In this document: piece after piece, positions 35,745 through 44,443 of the stretch
How the letters are laid out: each line of letters begins with the position of its first letter
How positions within the stretch are numbered: the first letter of the stretch is position 1
From: Achromobacter sp. RTa
GTDB lineage: Bacteria; Pseudomonadota; Gammaproteobacteria; Burkholderiales; Burkholderiaceae_B
NCBI RefSeq assembly: GCF_000757485.1
Contig: NZ_JPYO01000042.1
Span: forward strand, 844,697-908,696
Reading direction: 5' to 3'
Length of the DNA stretch: 64,000 nt
Translations under genes and position numbers: made by a program
The notes under the pieces: generated by a model
What the model was told of the DNA's origin: nothing
Seen by the model: only the letters and a program-made list of their open reading frames with translations
The model's database searches: none

Positions 35745-36124
35745 CGAACCAAGAGCCCGACGCCCAAGGCGCGCCGCTGCGCGCCTACACCGACCCCGCC
35801 TACCGCCCGCTCTGCGCCACGCTGGCCGACGTGCGGGCCAATATCGACCGGCTGGACGACGACATCGTCCGTCTGATCGCCGAACGCGCCATGTACGTGA
35901 AGGACGCCGCGCGCTTCAAGCGCGATGCCTTCCAGGTCAGCGCGCCCGCCCGCCAGGCCCAGGTCTTCGAGAAGGTCCGCCTGCTGGCGCAGCGCCACGA
36001 CCAGGGCTTCGCCAACCTGGACCAGGTGGTGGACGCCACCTACCGGGCAATGGTCGCCGCCTTCATCGCCAACGAGCAGACCTACTTCAACGCCATGAAA
36101 GACCTGGGAGACACCCATGCATAA
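35741..36124 (+). CDS. Chorismate mutase type II fold protein, PchB-like
   Basis: 127 residues, an all-helical AroQ-class protein. Aligned with Pseudomonas PchB (isochorismate pyruvate lyase, recalled sequence), all four active-site residues are kept: Arg32, Arg49, Lys60 and Gln113 for Arg14, Arg31, Lys42 and Gln90. The YVK..ARFK string and the APAR loop also match PchB. PchB makes salicylate from isochorismate; why such an enzyme would sit in a gentisate operon is unclear. The start is a GTG overlapping the previous stop (GTGA). The 3' end overlaps the next gene by 8 bp. Confidence 0.8.
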   Translation: MTNQEPDAQGAPLRAYTDPAYRPLCATLADVRANIDRLDDDIVRLIAERAMYVKDAARFKRDAFQVSAPARQAQVFEKVRLLAQRHDQGFANLDQVVDATYRAMVAAFIANEQTYFNAMKDLGDTHA

Positions 36125-37130
36125 GTCCTCGACGCCGGCCTGCACGCAAAAGCTCGCGCGCCGCATCGCGCTCCACGCGATGGCGCTGGGCCTCGCCGCG
36201 CTGGCCCCGCTGGGCGCGGCGCACGCCGACGCCTGGCCCGCCCAGCCGCTCAAGGCCATCGTGCCTTTCGGTCCGGGCTCCAGCCCGGACCAGGTAGCCC
36301 GCATCGTCGGCGAAAAGGCGGGCGCCATCCTGGGCCAGGCGATCGTGATCGAAAACAAGCCAGGCGCCAGCGGAAACATCGGCACCTACGCCATTGCCAA
36401 CGCCAAGCCCGACGGCTATACCTTCGGCGTCTCCATTACGGGCCCGCTGGTCAACAACACGCTGCTGTTCGACAAGCTGCCTTACGCGCCCGCGACCGAC
36501 CTTTCGCCGCTGACCCTCGCCGTGCACCAGCCCAACGTCCTGGTCGTGCCCGCCACGGCCGGCATCGCCTACGTGGGCCAGCTGCTGGACGCGCTCAAGA
36601 AGAACCCCGACAAGTACAACTTCCCGTCGCCGGGCGCGGGCACGGTGTCGCACCTGGCCGTGGAGCTGATGCTGCAGCAGATCGGCGCGCGCGCCACCCA
36701 CGTGCCCTATCCCTCCTCGCCCGCCGCGCTGACCTCGCTGCTGTCCGGCGATACACAGTTCGCGGCCCTGCCGCCCATCGCGGTCATGTCTATGGTGAAG
36801 GACGGCAGGCTGAAGGCGCTGGCCGTCACCTCGTCCAAGCGCTCGTCCCTGCTGCCCGACATCCCGACGCTGGCCGAGGTGGGCGTGCCGGGCATCGAAG
36901 GGTCCGCGTGGATCGGCTTCGTGATTTCGTCCAAGGTTCCGGCGGATATCCAGAAAAAACTCTCCGACGCGCTGATCCAGGCCGTCCGCGATCCGGAGGT
37001 GTCCAAGCGCCTGCAAGCCCAGTTCATGGATCCGGTGGCCAGCACGCCGGCCGAGTTCCGCGGCTACATGGACGATGAACTCAAGCGCTGGGAGCCCCTG
37101 ATCCGCAAGCTCGGCATCAAGGGCCAATAG
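36117..37130 (+). CDS. Bug-family tripartite tricarboxylate receptor, second of operon
   Basis: 337 residues. A long signal peptide with a basic n-region (QKLARRIALHAMALGLAALAPLGAAHA) precedes DAWPAQPLKAIVPFGPGSSPDQVARIV, the Bug mature start; ENKPGASGNIGTYAIAN follows. It overlaps the end of the PchB-like gene, showing operon membership. With the 34-kb receptor it gives the operon two Bug proteins beside a full ABC importer. No TctA/TctB partners are seen. Confidence 0.9.
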   Translation: MHKSSTPACTQKLARRIALHAMALGLAALAPLGAAHADAWPAQPLKAIVPFGPGSSPDQVARIVGEKAGAILGQAIVIENKPGASGNIGTYAIANAKPDGYTFGVSITGPLVNNTLLFDKLPYAPATDLSPLTLAVHQPNVLVVPATAGIAYVGQLLDALKKNPDKYNFPSPGAGTVSHLAVELMLQQIGARATHVPYPSSPAALTSLLSGDTQFAALPPIAVMSMVKDGRLKALAVTSSKRSSLLPDIPTLAEVGVPGIEGSAWIGFVISSKVPADIQKKLSDALIQAVRDPEVSKRLQAQFMDPVASTPAEFRGYMDDELKRWEPLIRKLGIKGQ

Positions 37131-37173
37131 CGCGGCGCCGGGGCATTCCGCCAGCACAAGCAAGGAGAATCAG

Positions 37174-38526
37174 ATGGTCATCACCGAACCCGCCCGCCAG
37201 GTCCCTCTTTACGGCGAATTCGACGTCGTCGTGCTGGGAGGAGGCCCGGCCGGCCTGCTGGCCGCCGCCAGCGCGGCGCGCAACGGCGCCAGCGTGCTGC
37301 TGGTGGAGCGCTACGGATTCCTCGGGGGCATGGGCACCGCGGCCGGCGTGTCCAACTTCTGCGGACTGCACGCCAACATCCATGGCGACATCCGTCAGGT
37401 GGTCCACGGCATGACCGACGAACTGCTGGACCGCATGCGCGCCATGGACGGCCTGAACGATCCGCACCTCATCCTGGGCAAGATCCACGCCCAGGCCTAT
37501 GACATATCCGCCTTCAAGTGCGCCGCGGACGGGCTGCTCCAGGACAGCGGCGCGGAGGTGCTGTTCCATGCGCTGGCCACGGGCGCGGCGCGCGGTGCGG
37601 ACGGCGGCGTGGACGCGCTGTTCCTGGAGACCAAATCCGGCCGGTGCGCCGTGCGCGCGCGGATATTCATCGATTGCTCCGGCGACGCCGACATCGCCCG
37701 ATGGGGCGGCCTGCCCTTCGAAAAGGGCGACGAGCGCGGCCACATGCTCTATCCCACGCTGATGTTCAAGGTAGGCAACGTGGATGGCGCGCGCGCTCAG
37801 GAAGCCTGGAAGACCATTCCGCAGCTGATGGACCAGGCCGCCGCCAGCGGCGAATTCACCTTCCCGCGCCGCGGCGCCATCGTGCGGCCGCAAAAGCACG
37901 ACTATGAATGGCGGGTCAACGTCACGCAGCTGGCCAATGCGGACGGCAGCGCCGCCGACGGCACGGACGCCGATTCCCTGTCGGCCGGCGAGCTGGAGGG
38001 CAGGCGCCAGATCGTGCAATACCTGGCCTTTCTGCGCGCCAAGGTTCCGGGGTTCGAGAACGCCTATGTGCTGGACATCGCTCCCCAACTGGGCATCCGC
38101 GAAACGCGCCGCATCGTGGGCGAGGCAGTGCTGACCAAAGAAGACGTGCTGGGCTGCGCCGATTTCGAGGACAGCATCGGCGTCAACGGCTGGCCGCTGG
38201 AAATGCACACTGCGGGCGACGTGCAGTGGGTCTGGCCGCCGATTCCGGAATCGCGCGGCTACAACCAGCTGCCGTTCCGCATGATGGTGCCCCGCCGCGG
38301 GCCCGGCGTGGCGAGCAACGTGCTGGTGGCTGGACGCTGCGCGTCCATGACCCACGAGGGCCAATCCGCCGCGCGCGTGAGCGGCAGCTGCTTCGTCATG
38401 GGCGAGGCCGCCGGCACGGCATCTGCGATGGCGCTCCAGACAGGCGTCCTGCCGGCCGACATTTCCATTCCCGCCCTGCAGGCGCAGTTGCGCCGGCAAG
38501 GCGCATTCCTCGGCGGCCAGGACTGA
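37174..38526 (+). CDS. FAD-dependent oxidoreductase (FAD_oxidored family)
   Basis: 450 residues. The N-terminus has the Rossmann motif FDVVVLGGGPAGLLAAASAARNGASVLLVERYGFLGGMGTAAGV, typical of the PF12831-type family. A second FAD-contacting region lies near the C-terminus (VLVAGRCASMTHEGQSAARVSGSCFVMGEAAGTA). Such proteins dehydrogenate or hydroxylate varied substrates, and no specific reaction can be assigned. AAGGAG lies six bases before the ATG, and the 3-hydroxybenzoate hydroxylase starts 18 bp downstream. Confidence 0.82.
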   Translation: MVITEPARQVPLYGEFDVVVLGGGPAGLLAAASAARNGASVLLVERYGFLGGMGTAAGVSNFCGLHANIHGDIRQVVHGMTDELLDRMRAMDGLNDPHLILGKIHAQAYDISAFKCAADGLLQDSGAEVLFHALATGAARGADGGVDALFLETKSGRCAVRARIFIDCSGDADIARWGGLPFEKGDERGHMLYPTLMFKVGNVDGARAQEAWKTIPQLMDQAAASGEFTFPRRGAIVRPQKHDYEWRVNVTQLANADGSAADGTDADSLSAGELEGRRQIVQYLAFLRAKVPGFENAYVLDIAPQLGIRETRRIVGEAVLTKEDVLGCADFEDSIGVNGWPLEMHTAGDVQWVWPPIPESRGYNQLPFRMMVPRRGPGVASNVLVAGRCASMTHEGQSAARVSGSCFVMGEAAGTASAMALQTGVLPADISIPALQAQLRRQGAFLGGQD

Positions 38527-38544
38527 GCGGCGCGGAGACCACAT

Positions 38545-39768
38545 ATGAACGCAATGCACAAAACAACGCCCGCCGGGCAATCCGTCATCGTCGTGGGCGG
38601 CGGCATCGGAGGCCTGGCCGCCGCGCTGGCCCTGACCCGCCAGGGAATCGCCGTGCAGCTGCTGGAGCAGGCCGCGCACATCGGCGAGATCGGCGCCGGC
38701 ATCCAGCTCGGTCCCAACGCCTTCGCGGCGCTGGACGCCCTGGGCGTGGGCCCGGCTGCGCGCGGCCGCGCCGTGTTCACCGACCACATCATCATGATGG
38801 ACGCGGTGGATGCGAAGGAAGTCGTGCGCATCGATACCGGCGACGCCTTCCGCGCGCGCTTCGGGGGCCCCTACGCCGTCATCCACCGCGCCGACATCCA
38901 TCTGTCCATCCTCGAGGAGGTGCAGCAGAATCCCCTGATCAGCTTCCGCACCTCCACACAGATCGCCGGCATGTCGCAGGACGGCAAAGGCGTGGAAGTC
39001 GTGGACACGCAGGGCAACCGCTACCGCGCCGACGCCGTGGTGGGCGCCGATGGCGTGAAATCGGTGATCCGCGAGCGCATGGTGGGCGACCCGGCCAGGG
39101 TGACCGGCCACGTGGTCTACCGCGCCGTGGTCGAGCGCGAGAACATGCCCGAGGAATTGCGCATCAACGCGCCCGTGCTGTGGGCCGGCCCGCACTGCCA
39201 TCTGGTGCACTATCCCTTGCGCGGCGGCCAGCAATACAACCTGGTAGTGACCTTCCATAGTCGCGAGCAGGAGGAATGGGGCGTACGCGAGGGCAGCAAG
39301 GATGAAGTGCTGTCGTACTTCGAGGGTATCCACCCGCGCCCGCATCAGATGCTGGACCGCCCCACGTCCTGGAAGCGCTGGGCCACCGCCGACCGCGAGC
39401 CCGTGGAGCGCTGGGGCCAGGGGCGCGTCACCATCCTGGGCGACGCCGCCCATCCCATGACGCAATACATGGCCCAGGGCGCCTGCATGGCGCTGGAGGA
39501 CGCGGTGACCCTGGGCGAAGCCGTCAGGCGCTGCGAGCACGACCTGGAGGCCGCGTTCCGCCTGTATGAATCGGTCCGCATTCCACGCAGCGCGCGCGTG
39601 GTGTGGTCCACGCGCGAAATGGGCAGGCTCTATCACGCGCGGGGCGTCGAACGCACCGTGCGCAACATGCTGTGGACGGGCCGCAGCCAGTCCCAGTTCT
39701 ACGATGCGTTGCAATGGCTGTACGGCTGGAAGGTGGAAAACTGCCTCGCGGGGCAATCCTCTCAATAG
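38545..39768 (+). CDS. 3-Hydroxybenzoate 6-monooxygenase
   Basis: 407 residues, group A flavoprotein monooxygenase with VVGGGIGGLAAALAL, the DG motif VVGADGVKSVIRERMVG and the GD motif ILGDAAHPMTQYMAQGACMALEDAV. Overall length and C-terminal pattern (RSARVVWSTREMGRLYHARG, RNMLWTGR) fit the XlnD/NagX/MhbM group that hydroxylates 3-hydroxybenzoate at C6 to give gentisate using NADH. It would feed the dioxygenase encoded at the operon start. Confidence 0.88.
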   Translation: MNAMHKTTPAGQSVIVVGGGIGGLAAALALTRQGIAVQLLEQAAHIGEIGAGIQLGPNAFAALDALGVGPAARGRAVFTDHIIMMDAVDAKEVVRIDTGDAFRARFGGPYAVIHRADIHLSILEEVQQNPLISFRTSTQIAGMSQDGKGVEVVDTQGNRYRADAVVGADGVKSVIRERMVGDPARVTGHVVYRAVVERENMPEELRINAPVLWAGPHCHLVHYPLRGGQQYNLVVTFHSREQEEWGVREGSKDEVLSYFEGIHPRPHQMLDRPTSWKRWATADREPVERWGQGRVTILGDAAHPMTQYMAQGACMALEDAVTLGEAVRRCEHDLEAAFRLYESVRIPRSARVVWSTREMGRLYHARGVERTVRNMLWTGRSQSQFYDALQWLYGWKVENCLAGQSSQ

Positions 39769-39797
39769 AAAAAATGCAGGCACTCAAGGAGACAACC

Positions 39798-40973
39798 ATG
39801 AGAAAAACCGCAATCCGCGGCAGCGCCGCCCTCGTGCTTGCGCTGGCCGCGTTCGCGGCCGGCGCGCAGCAAAAACCGGTCGACATCGGCTTCATCGGCA
39901 CCCTGTCGACGCCCGCCGGCTACATCGGCGAAGACGAGCGCGATGCCTTCATGCTGGCGGTGAAGGAAGGCGGCGGCAAGCTCGGTGGCGTGCCGGTCAA
40001 CGTGCGCGTCGAGGACGACGCGCTCAAACCCGCCAACGCCAAACAGATCGCCGACAAGATGGTGCAAAGCGGCGTGCGCCTGTTCACCGGCATCAATTTC
40101 TCGAACGTCATGGCGGCGGTCGGCCCCACCGTGCTGAACGCCGGCGCCTTCTATGTGAGCCTGAACGCCGGCCCGTCCAACTACGCCGGCAAGGCCTGCA
40201 ACCCGAACTACTTCTCCGTGGCGTTCCAGAACGACTCCTACGCCGATACGGCCGGCATGGCGGCCAACGAGCTCGGCGCCAAGCGCGTGGTCATCATGGC
40301 GCCCAACTACCAGGCCGGGCGCGACGCGGTCGCGGGTTTCAAGCGCACCTACAAAGGCGAAATCGCCGACGAGATCTATACCAAGCTGGAGCAGGCGGAC
40401 TTCTCGGTCGAACTCGCGCGCATCCGCTCCCTCAATCCCGACGCCATATTCCAGTTCCATCCGGGCGGAGCGGGCATCAACCTGACCAAGCAGTTCGCCA
40501 ACTCCGGACTGGCCGGCAAGATCAAGATGATCACGCCGATCTACTCGATGGACGACCGCATGCTGGCCGCGACCGGTTCCGCCGGCGCGGGCTTTTACCT
40601 GAGCTCGCTGTGGAGCGCCGATCTGGACAACGCCCAGAGCAAGCACTTCGTGGAAGCCTTCACCAAGGCCTACAACCGCGCGCCCACCGCCTATGCCGCG
40701 CAGGCCTACGACACCGCCAACCTCATCGCCTCGGCGCTCAAGGCCGTGGACGGCGACGTCGCGGGCCGCGCCGATGACTTCCGCGCCGCGCTGCGCCGCG
40801 CCGACTTCCCCAGCGTGCGGGGCAAGTTCAAGTTCGGCCCGAACCAGCATCCGATCCAGGACTGGTACCTGCTGCACATCGAGGCCGGCCCCGACGGCAA
40901 GCTGCGCTACAAGAACCTCAAGGTCATCGCCCGGGACCACACCGACGTGCATGCTGCGGACTGCAAGATGTAG
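39798..40973 (+). CDS. ABC importer substrate-binding protein (branched-chain amino acid type)
   Basis: 391 residues. A signal peptide (MRKTAIRGSAALVLALAAFAAGA) leads into QQKPVDIGFIGTLSTPAGYIGEDERDAFMLAVKEGGGKLGGVPV, a type I periplasmic-binding fold (LivK-like). AAGGAG lies upstream of the ATG. In aromatic operons such receptors bind aromatic carboxylates rather than leucine; with the 3-hydroxybenzoate hydroxylase just upstream, an aromatic acid is the best guess (inference). Confidence 0.9.
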   Translation: MRKTAIRGSAALVLALAAFAAGAQQKPVDIGFIGTLSTPAGYIGEDERDAFMLAVKEGGGKLGGVPVNVRVEDDALKPANAKQIADKMVQSGVRLFTGINFSNVMAAVGPTVLNAGAFYVSLNAGPSNYAGKACNPNYFSVAFQNDSYADTAGMAANELGAKRVVIMAPNYQAGRDAVAGFKRTYKGEIADEIYTKLEQADFSVELARIRSLNPDAIFQFHPGGAGINLTKQFANSGLAGKIKMITPIYSMDDRMLAATGSAGAGFYLSSLWSADLDNAQSKHFVEAFTKAYNRAPTAYAAQAYDTANLIASALKAVDGDVAGRADDFRAALRRADFPSVRGKFKFGPNQHPIQDWYLLHIEAGPDGKLRYKNLKVIARDHTDVHAADCKM

Positions 40974-40982
40974 GGGATTCCC

Positions 40983-41897
40983 ATGCTGATGCTCCTGGAG
41001 CAGGTACTGAACAGCCTGCAGTACAGCGCTTTGCTGTTCCTGCTGTCAGCGGGCTTGACGCTGGTGTTCGGCATCATGAACGTCATCAACCTGACGCATG
41101 GCTCCTTCTACATGGTGGGTGCATTCTGCGCGGCCAGCGCTGCCGCCGCAACGGGCTCGTTCGCCGCGGCCCTGCTGGCGGCGCTCGCCGGCGCGGCGCT
41201 GTACGGGCTGGTGGTGGAACTGCTGGTCATACGCCACCTGTACCGCCGCGACCACCTGGACCAGGTGCTGGCCACGCTGGGCCTGACGCTGTTCACCAAT
41301 GAGCTGGTCACAGTGCTGTTCGGCCGCAGCCCGCCCTTCATGGACATCCCGCCGTTCCTGTCGGGATCCGTGGCCCTGCTGCCCGGCCTGAACTACCCCG
41401 TGATGCGGCTCGCCTTCATCGGCGCGGGCGTGCTCGTGGCGGTCGGGCTGTGGCTGCTGATCTCGCGCACCCGCGTGGGCATGCTGGTGCGCGCGGGCGC
41501 CGACGACGGGGAAATGGTGGACGCGCTGGGCGTGAACATCCAGCGCCTGTTCACGCTGATCTTCACGCTCGGCGCCTTGCTATGCGGATTCGCTGGCGTA
41601 ATGGCGGCGCCGCTGCTGGCGGTGGAGATCGGCATGGGCGAGCGCATCCTGATCACCACCTTCGTCGTCATCGTGGTGGGCGGCGTGGGCTCGGTTCGCG
41701 GCGCGCTGGCGGGCTCGCTGATGATAGGCATGACCGATGCGCTGGGACGCGCCTACATTCCGTTCTGGATGTCGCGGCTGCTGCCGCCCGAACTGTCGGA
41801 TTCCGCCAGTTCCAGCCTGGTGTCGGCCAGCATCTACATCCTGATGGCCATCGTGCTGCTGTTCAAGCCGCGGGGCCTTGTGCCCGCGCAGCGTTAG
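40983..41897 (+). CDS. livH: ABC importer permease, LivH-type
   Basis: 304 residues with about eight membrane helices. Family blocks include LQYSALLFLLSAGLTLVFGIMNVINLTHGSFYMVGA at the N-terminus and GAFVVIVVGG-like ITTFVVIVVGGVGSVRGALAGSLMIG. It forms half of the inner-membrane channel with the LivM-like protein. It begins 9 bp after the binding-protein stop. Confidence 0.92.
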   Translation: MLMLLEQVLNSLQYSALLFLLSAGLTLVFGIMNVINLTHGSFYMVGAFCAASAAAATGSFAAALLAALAGAALYGLVVELLVIRHLYRRDHLDQVLATLGLTLFTNELVTVLFGRSPPFMDIPPFLSGSVALLPGLNYPVMRLAFIGAGVLVAVGLWLLISRTRVGMLVRAGADDGEMVDALGVNIQRLFTLIFTLGALLCGFAGVMAAPLLAVEIGMGERILITTFVVIVVGGVGSVRGALAGSLMIGMTDALGRAYIPFWMSRLLPPELSDSASSSLVSASIYILMAIVLLFKPRGLVPAQR

Positions 41898-41908
41898 GAA
41901 CGATATCC

Positions 41909-42877
41909 ATGACACGAAAAATGATCGTCAACGCGATCGGGTTCCTGCTGTTCGCCCTGGTGCCGGCCATTGCGTCGGCCACGGGCGAGACCTTTCTGGT
42001 CAACCTGATGACCCGTTTCCTCATCTACGCGATCGCGGCGGTCAGCCTGGACCTGATCCTGGGCTACGGCGCCATGGTCAGCTTCGGCCACGCCGCCTTC
42101 TTCGGCCTGGGCGGATATGTCATCGGCATTGCCGGTTTCCACCTGGGCCAGGGCGACACGCTGTTCGGCTGGGGCGGCAGCAACGCCGCGCTGGCGATGT
42201 GGCCGCTGGCCATTGCCGTGGCAGCGCTGGCCGGGCTGCTGGTGGGTTTTCTGTCGCTGCGCACCACGGGCGTGCAGTTCATCATGATCACGCTGGCGTT
42301 CGGGCAGATGCTGTACTTCATCCTCGTCGGCCTGATGGTCTACGGCGGCGACGACGGCCTGTCGATCGACGCGCGCAACACGCTGCCCGGCCTGGACATG
42401 AACCACCCCGCCACCTTCTACTACGTGTGCCTGGGGCTCATGACGGCGTGGGCTCTGACCTGCCGCCGCATCGTCGATTCGCCGTTCGGCATGGCGCTGC
42501 AGAGCATCAAGCAGAACCCCCGCCGCAGCATCGGCCTGGGCCTGGCGCCGCTGCGCTACCGCCTGACCGCCTTCGTGCTGTCGGCGGCCGGCACGGGACT
42601 GGCCGGGGCGCTGTGGGCGAACTACGCGCTCTTCGTCAGCCCGGACATGTCGTCGTGGCAGAAATCCGGCGAACTGATGGCCATGGTCATCCTGGGCGGC
42701 ATGGGCTCGATCTTCGGACCGGTTCTGGGCGTAGCCGTGTATCTCGGCCTGGAACAGGTCGCCACTGCCTGGACGGAGCACTGGATGCTCATCCTGGGCC
42801 CGGTGCTGGTGCTGGTGGTGCTGTTCGGCAAGCGCGGGGTCTACGGCTGGCTCGCGGGGGGAAAGCACCATGGCTGA
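41909..42877 (+). CDS. livM: ABC importer permease, LivM-type
   Basis: 322 residues and about nine hydrophobic segments. Hallmarks are LILGYGAMVSFGHAAFFGLGGYVIG and the cytoplasmic IKQNPRRSIGLGLAPLRYRLTAFVLSAAGTGLAGAL region. I use the ATG at 41909; the frame is open further upstream, but that DNA encodes the end of livH. It pairs with LivH, and its last 8 bp overlap the livG start. Confidence 0.92.
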   Translation: MTRKMIVNAIGFLLFALVPAIASATGETFLVNLMTRFLIYAIAAVSLDLILGYGAMVSFGHAAFFGLGGYVIGIAGFHLGQGDTLFGWGGSNAALAMWPLAIAVAALAGLLVGFLSLRTTGVQFIMITLAFGQMLYFILVGLMVYGGDDGLSIDARNTLPGLDMNHPATFYYVCLGLMTAWALTCRRIVDSPFGMALQSIKQNPRRSIGLGLAPLRYRLTAFVLSAAGTGLAGALWANYALFVSPDMSSWQKSGELMAMVILGGMGSIFGPVLGVAVYLGLEQVATAWTEHWMLILGPVLVLVVLFGKRGVYGWLAGGKHHG

Positions 42878-43622
42878 TCAGCCCAAACTTGAAATCCGCG
42901 GCCTGCAGAAGCGTTTCGGCGCCGTGCACGCCACGCAGGGCGTCAACCTGGCAGTCCAGCCCGGCGAACTGCACGCGCTCATCGGCCCGAACGGCGCCGG
43001 CAAGACCACGCTGCTGTCGCAGATCAGCGGCGAGATCCTGCCCGATGACGGCACCATCCTGCTCGACGGCCGCGACATCACCCGCATGCCCGCCCACAAG
43101 CGGCCCGCGGCGGGCCTGGCCCGCTCGTTCCAGATCAGCCAGCTTTACCCCGGCTTCACCGCCGAGGATAACGTCGCCATGGCCGTGCAGGCGCACAGCC
43201 CGGGCGGCTTCAACCTGTGGAAAAACGCGCGCCGGCTGCCGCAGCTGCGCAACCCGGCCCGCCAGGCGCTCGAACGCGTCGGCCTGGACGGCCGCGGCGG
43301 TGTGCGCGTGTCCGCCCTGGCCCATGGCGAAAAACGGCAACTCGAACTGGCCATGGCGCTGTCCCTTGACGCTTCCGTGCTCTTGCTGGACGAGCCCATG
43401 GCCGGCATGGGCGCCGAGGAATCGCAGCGCATCACGGCGCTGCTGCGGGAACTCAAGGGCCGTTACGCCATCCTGCTGGTGGAGCACGACATGGATGCCG
43501 TGTTCGCGTTGGCCGACCGCATCACCGTACTGGTGTACGGCAAGACGATCTTCACCGGCACGCCGGACGAGGTGCGCAGGCATCCGGACGTGCGCGCCGC
43601 CTACCTGGGCGAGGAGGAATGA
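42870..43622 (+). CDS. livG: ABC importer ATPase, LivG-type
   Basis: 250 residues. Walker A is GPNGAGKTT, followed by the LivG-type LARSFQISQLYPGFTAEDNVAMAV. The signature motif is atypical: VSALAHGEKRQLELAMAL in place of LSGG, a variant common in aromatic-acid LivG proteins. Walker B is VLLLDEPMAGMG. It overlaps livM by 8 bp and livF by 4 bp (ATGA), so the four subunits are translationally coupled. Confidence 0.92.
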   Translation: MADQPKLEIRGLQKRFGAVHATQGVNLAVQPGELHALIGPNGAGKTTLLSQISGEILPDDGTILLDGRDITRMPAHKRPAAGLARSFQISQLYPGFTAEDNVAMAVQAHSPGGFNLWKNARRLPQLRNPARQALERVGLDGRGGVRVSALAHGEKRQLELAMALSLDASVLLLDEPMAGMGAEESQRITALLRELKGRYAILLVEHDMDAVFALADRITVLVYGKTIFTGTPDEVRRHPDVRAAYLGEEE

Positions 43623-44314
43623 TGCTGCAGATCAAGGCTTTGCAGGGCGGCTACGGCGCAAGCAAGGTGCTGTTCGGCGTGGACCTGGACATCGCGCCGC
43701 GGCAGGTCGTGTCCCTGATCGGGCGCAATGGCATGGGCAAGACCACCACGGTCAAGACGCTCATGGGCATGCTGCCCGCGCAGGGCGGCGGCATCCTGCT
43801 GGACGGCAAGCCCATCGCGGGCCTGGCGCCGCACCGCATCGCGCAGCTGGGCATCGGCCTGGTGCCCGAGGGCCGCCGTGTCTTCGGCTCGCTGTCGGTG
43901 GAAGAAAACCTCGTCGCGACCGCGCGCAACACCCGCGCCGGCTGGCACGTGGATCGCGTGTTCGACCTGTTTCCCCGCTTGAAGGAACGCCGCCTGCAAT
44001 CCGCCCGCACGCTGTCCGGCGGCGAACAGCAGATGCTGGCCGTGGGCCGCGCCCTGCTCATCAATCCGCGCCTGCTCGTTCTGGACGAAGCCACCGAAGG
44101 GCTCGCGCCGCTGATCCGGCAGGAAATCTGGAACTGCCTGCGCCGTCTGAAGGAGGAAGGCCAGACCATCCTGGTGATCGACAAGAACCTGAAGGAGATG
44201 GCCACGCTCGTCGACCGCCACCACGTCCTGGAAAAAGGCCGCGTCGTGTGGCAGGGCAGCCCCGCCGAACTTGCCGCCCAACCCGAATTGGCGCACCGGT
44301 ACCTCGGTGTGTAG
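43619..44314 (+). CDS. livF: ABC importer ATPase, LivF-type
   Basis: 231 residues. Walker A GRNGMGKTT, LivF-specific GIGLVPEGRRVFGSLSVEENL, signature LSGGEQQMLAVGRALL and Walker B LLVLDEATEGL are all present. It starts inside the livG stop (ATGA). A second ATG three bases later is an equally possible start. It is the last gene of the aromatic operon; a nested stem-loop region follows its stop. Confidence 0.92.
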   Translation: MMLQIKALQGGYGASKVLFGVDLDIAPRQVVSLIGRNGMGKTTTVKTLMGMLPAQGGGILLDGKPIAGLAPHRIAQLGIGLVPEGRRVFGSLSVEENLVATARNTRAGWHVDRVFDLFPRLKERRLQSARTLSGGEQQMLAVGRALLINPRLLVLDEATEGLAPLIRQEIWNCLRRLKEEGQTILVIDKNLKEMATLVDRHHVLEKGRVVWQGSPAELAAQPELAHRYLGV

Positions 44315-44315
44315 G

Positions 44316-44412
44316 ATGGGTGTAGCGCGAGAGTCCTTAAGAAAGGACTCAGGTATACAGCGCGCGCAACCCATGCGGCCATCTAACGGAGATGGTCGCA
44401 GAGGCTGCGACC
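44316..44412. repeat. Nested stem-loops after the aromatic operon
   Basis: An outer bulged stem pairs ATGGGTGTAGCGCG (44316-44329) with CGCGCGCAACCCAT (44361-44374). Inside is a perfect 8-bp hairpin GAGTCCTT-aaga-AAGGACTC (44331-44350). A second perfect hairpin GGTCGCAG-agg-CTGCGACC follows at 44394-44412. There is no U-run. The ATGGGT/ACCCAT palindrome resembles REP-type extragenic repeats of proteobacteria. It may stop transcription or protect mRNA between two convergent operons. Confidence 0.6.
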
Positions 44413-44443
44413 GCGATGCTCGATGCAGCCTTCCCGCGCTCGC

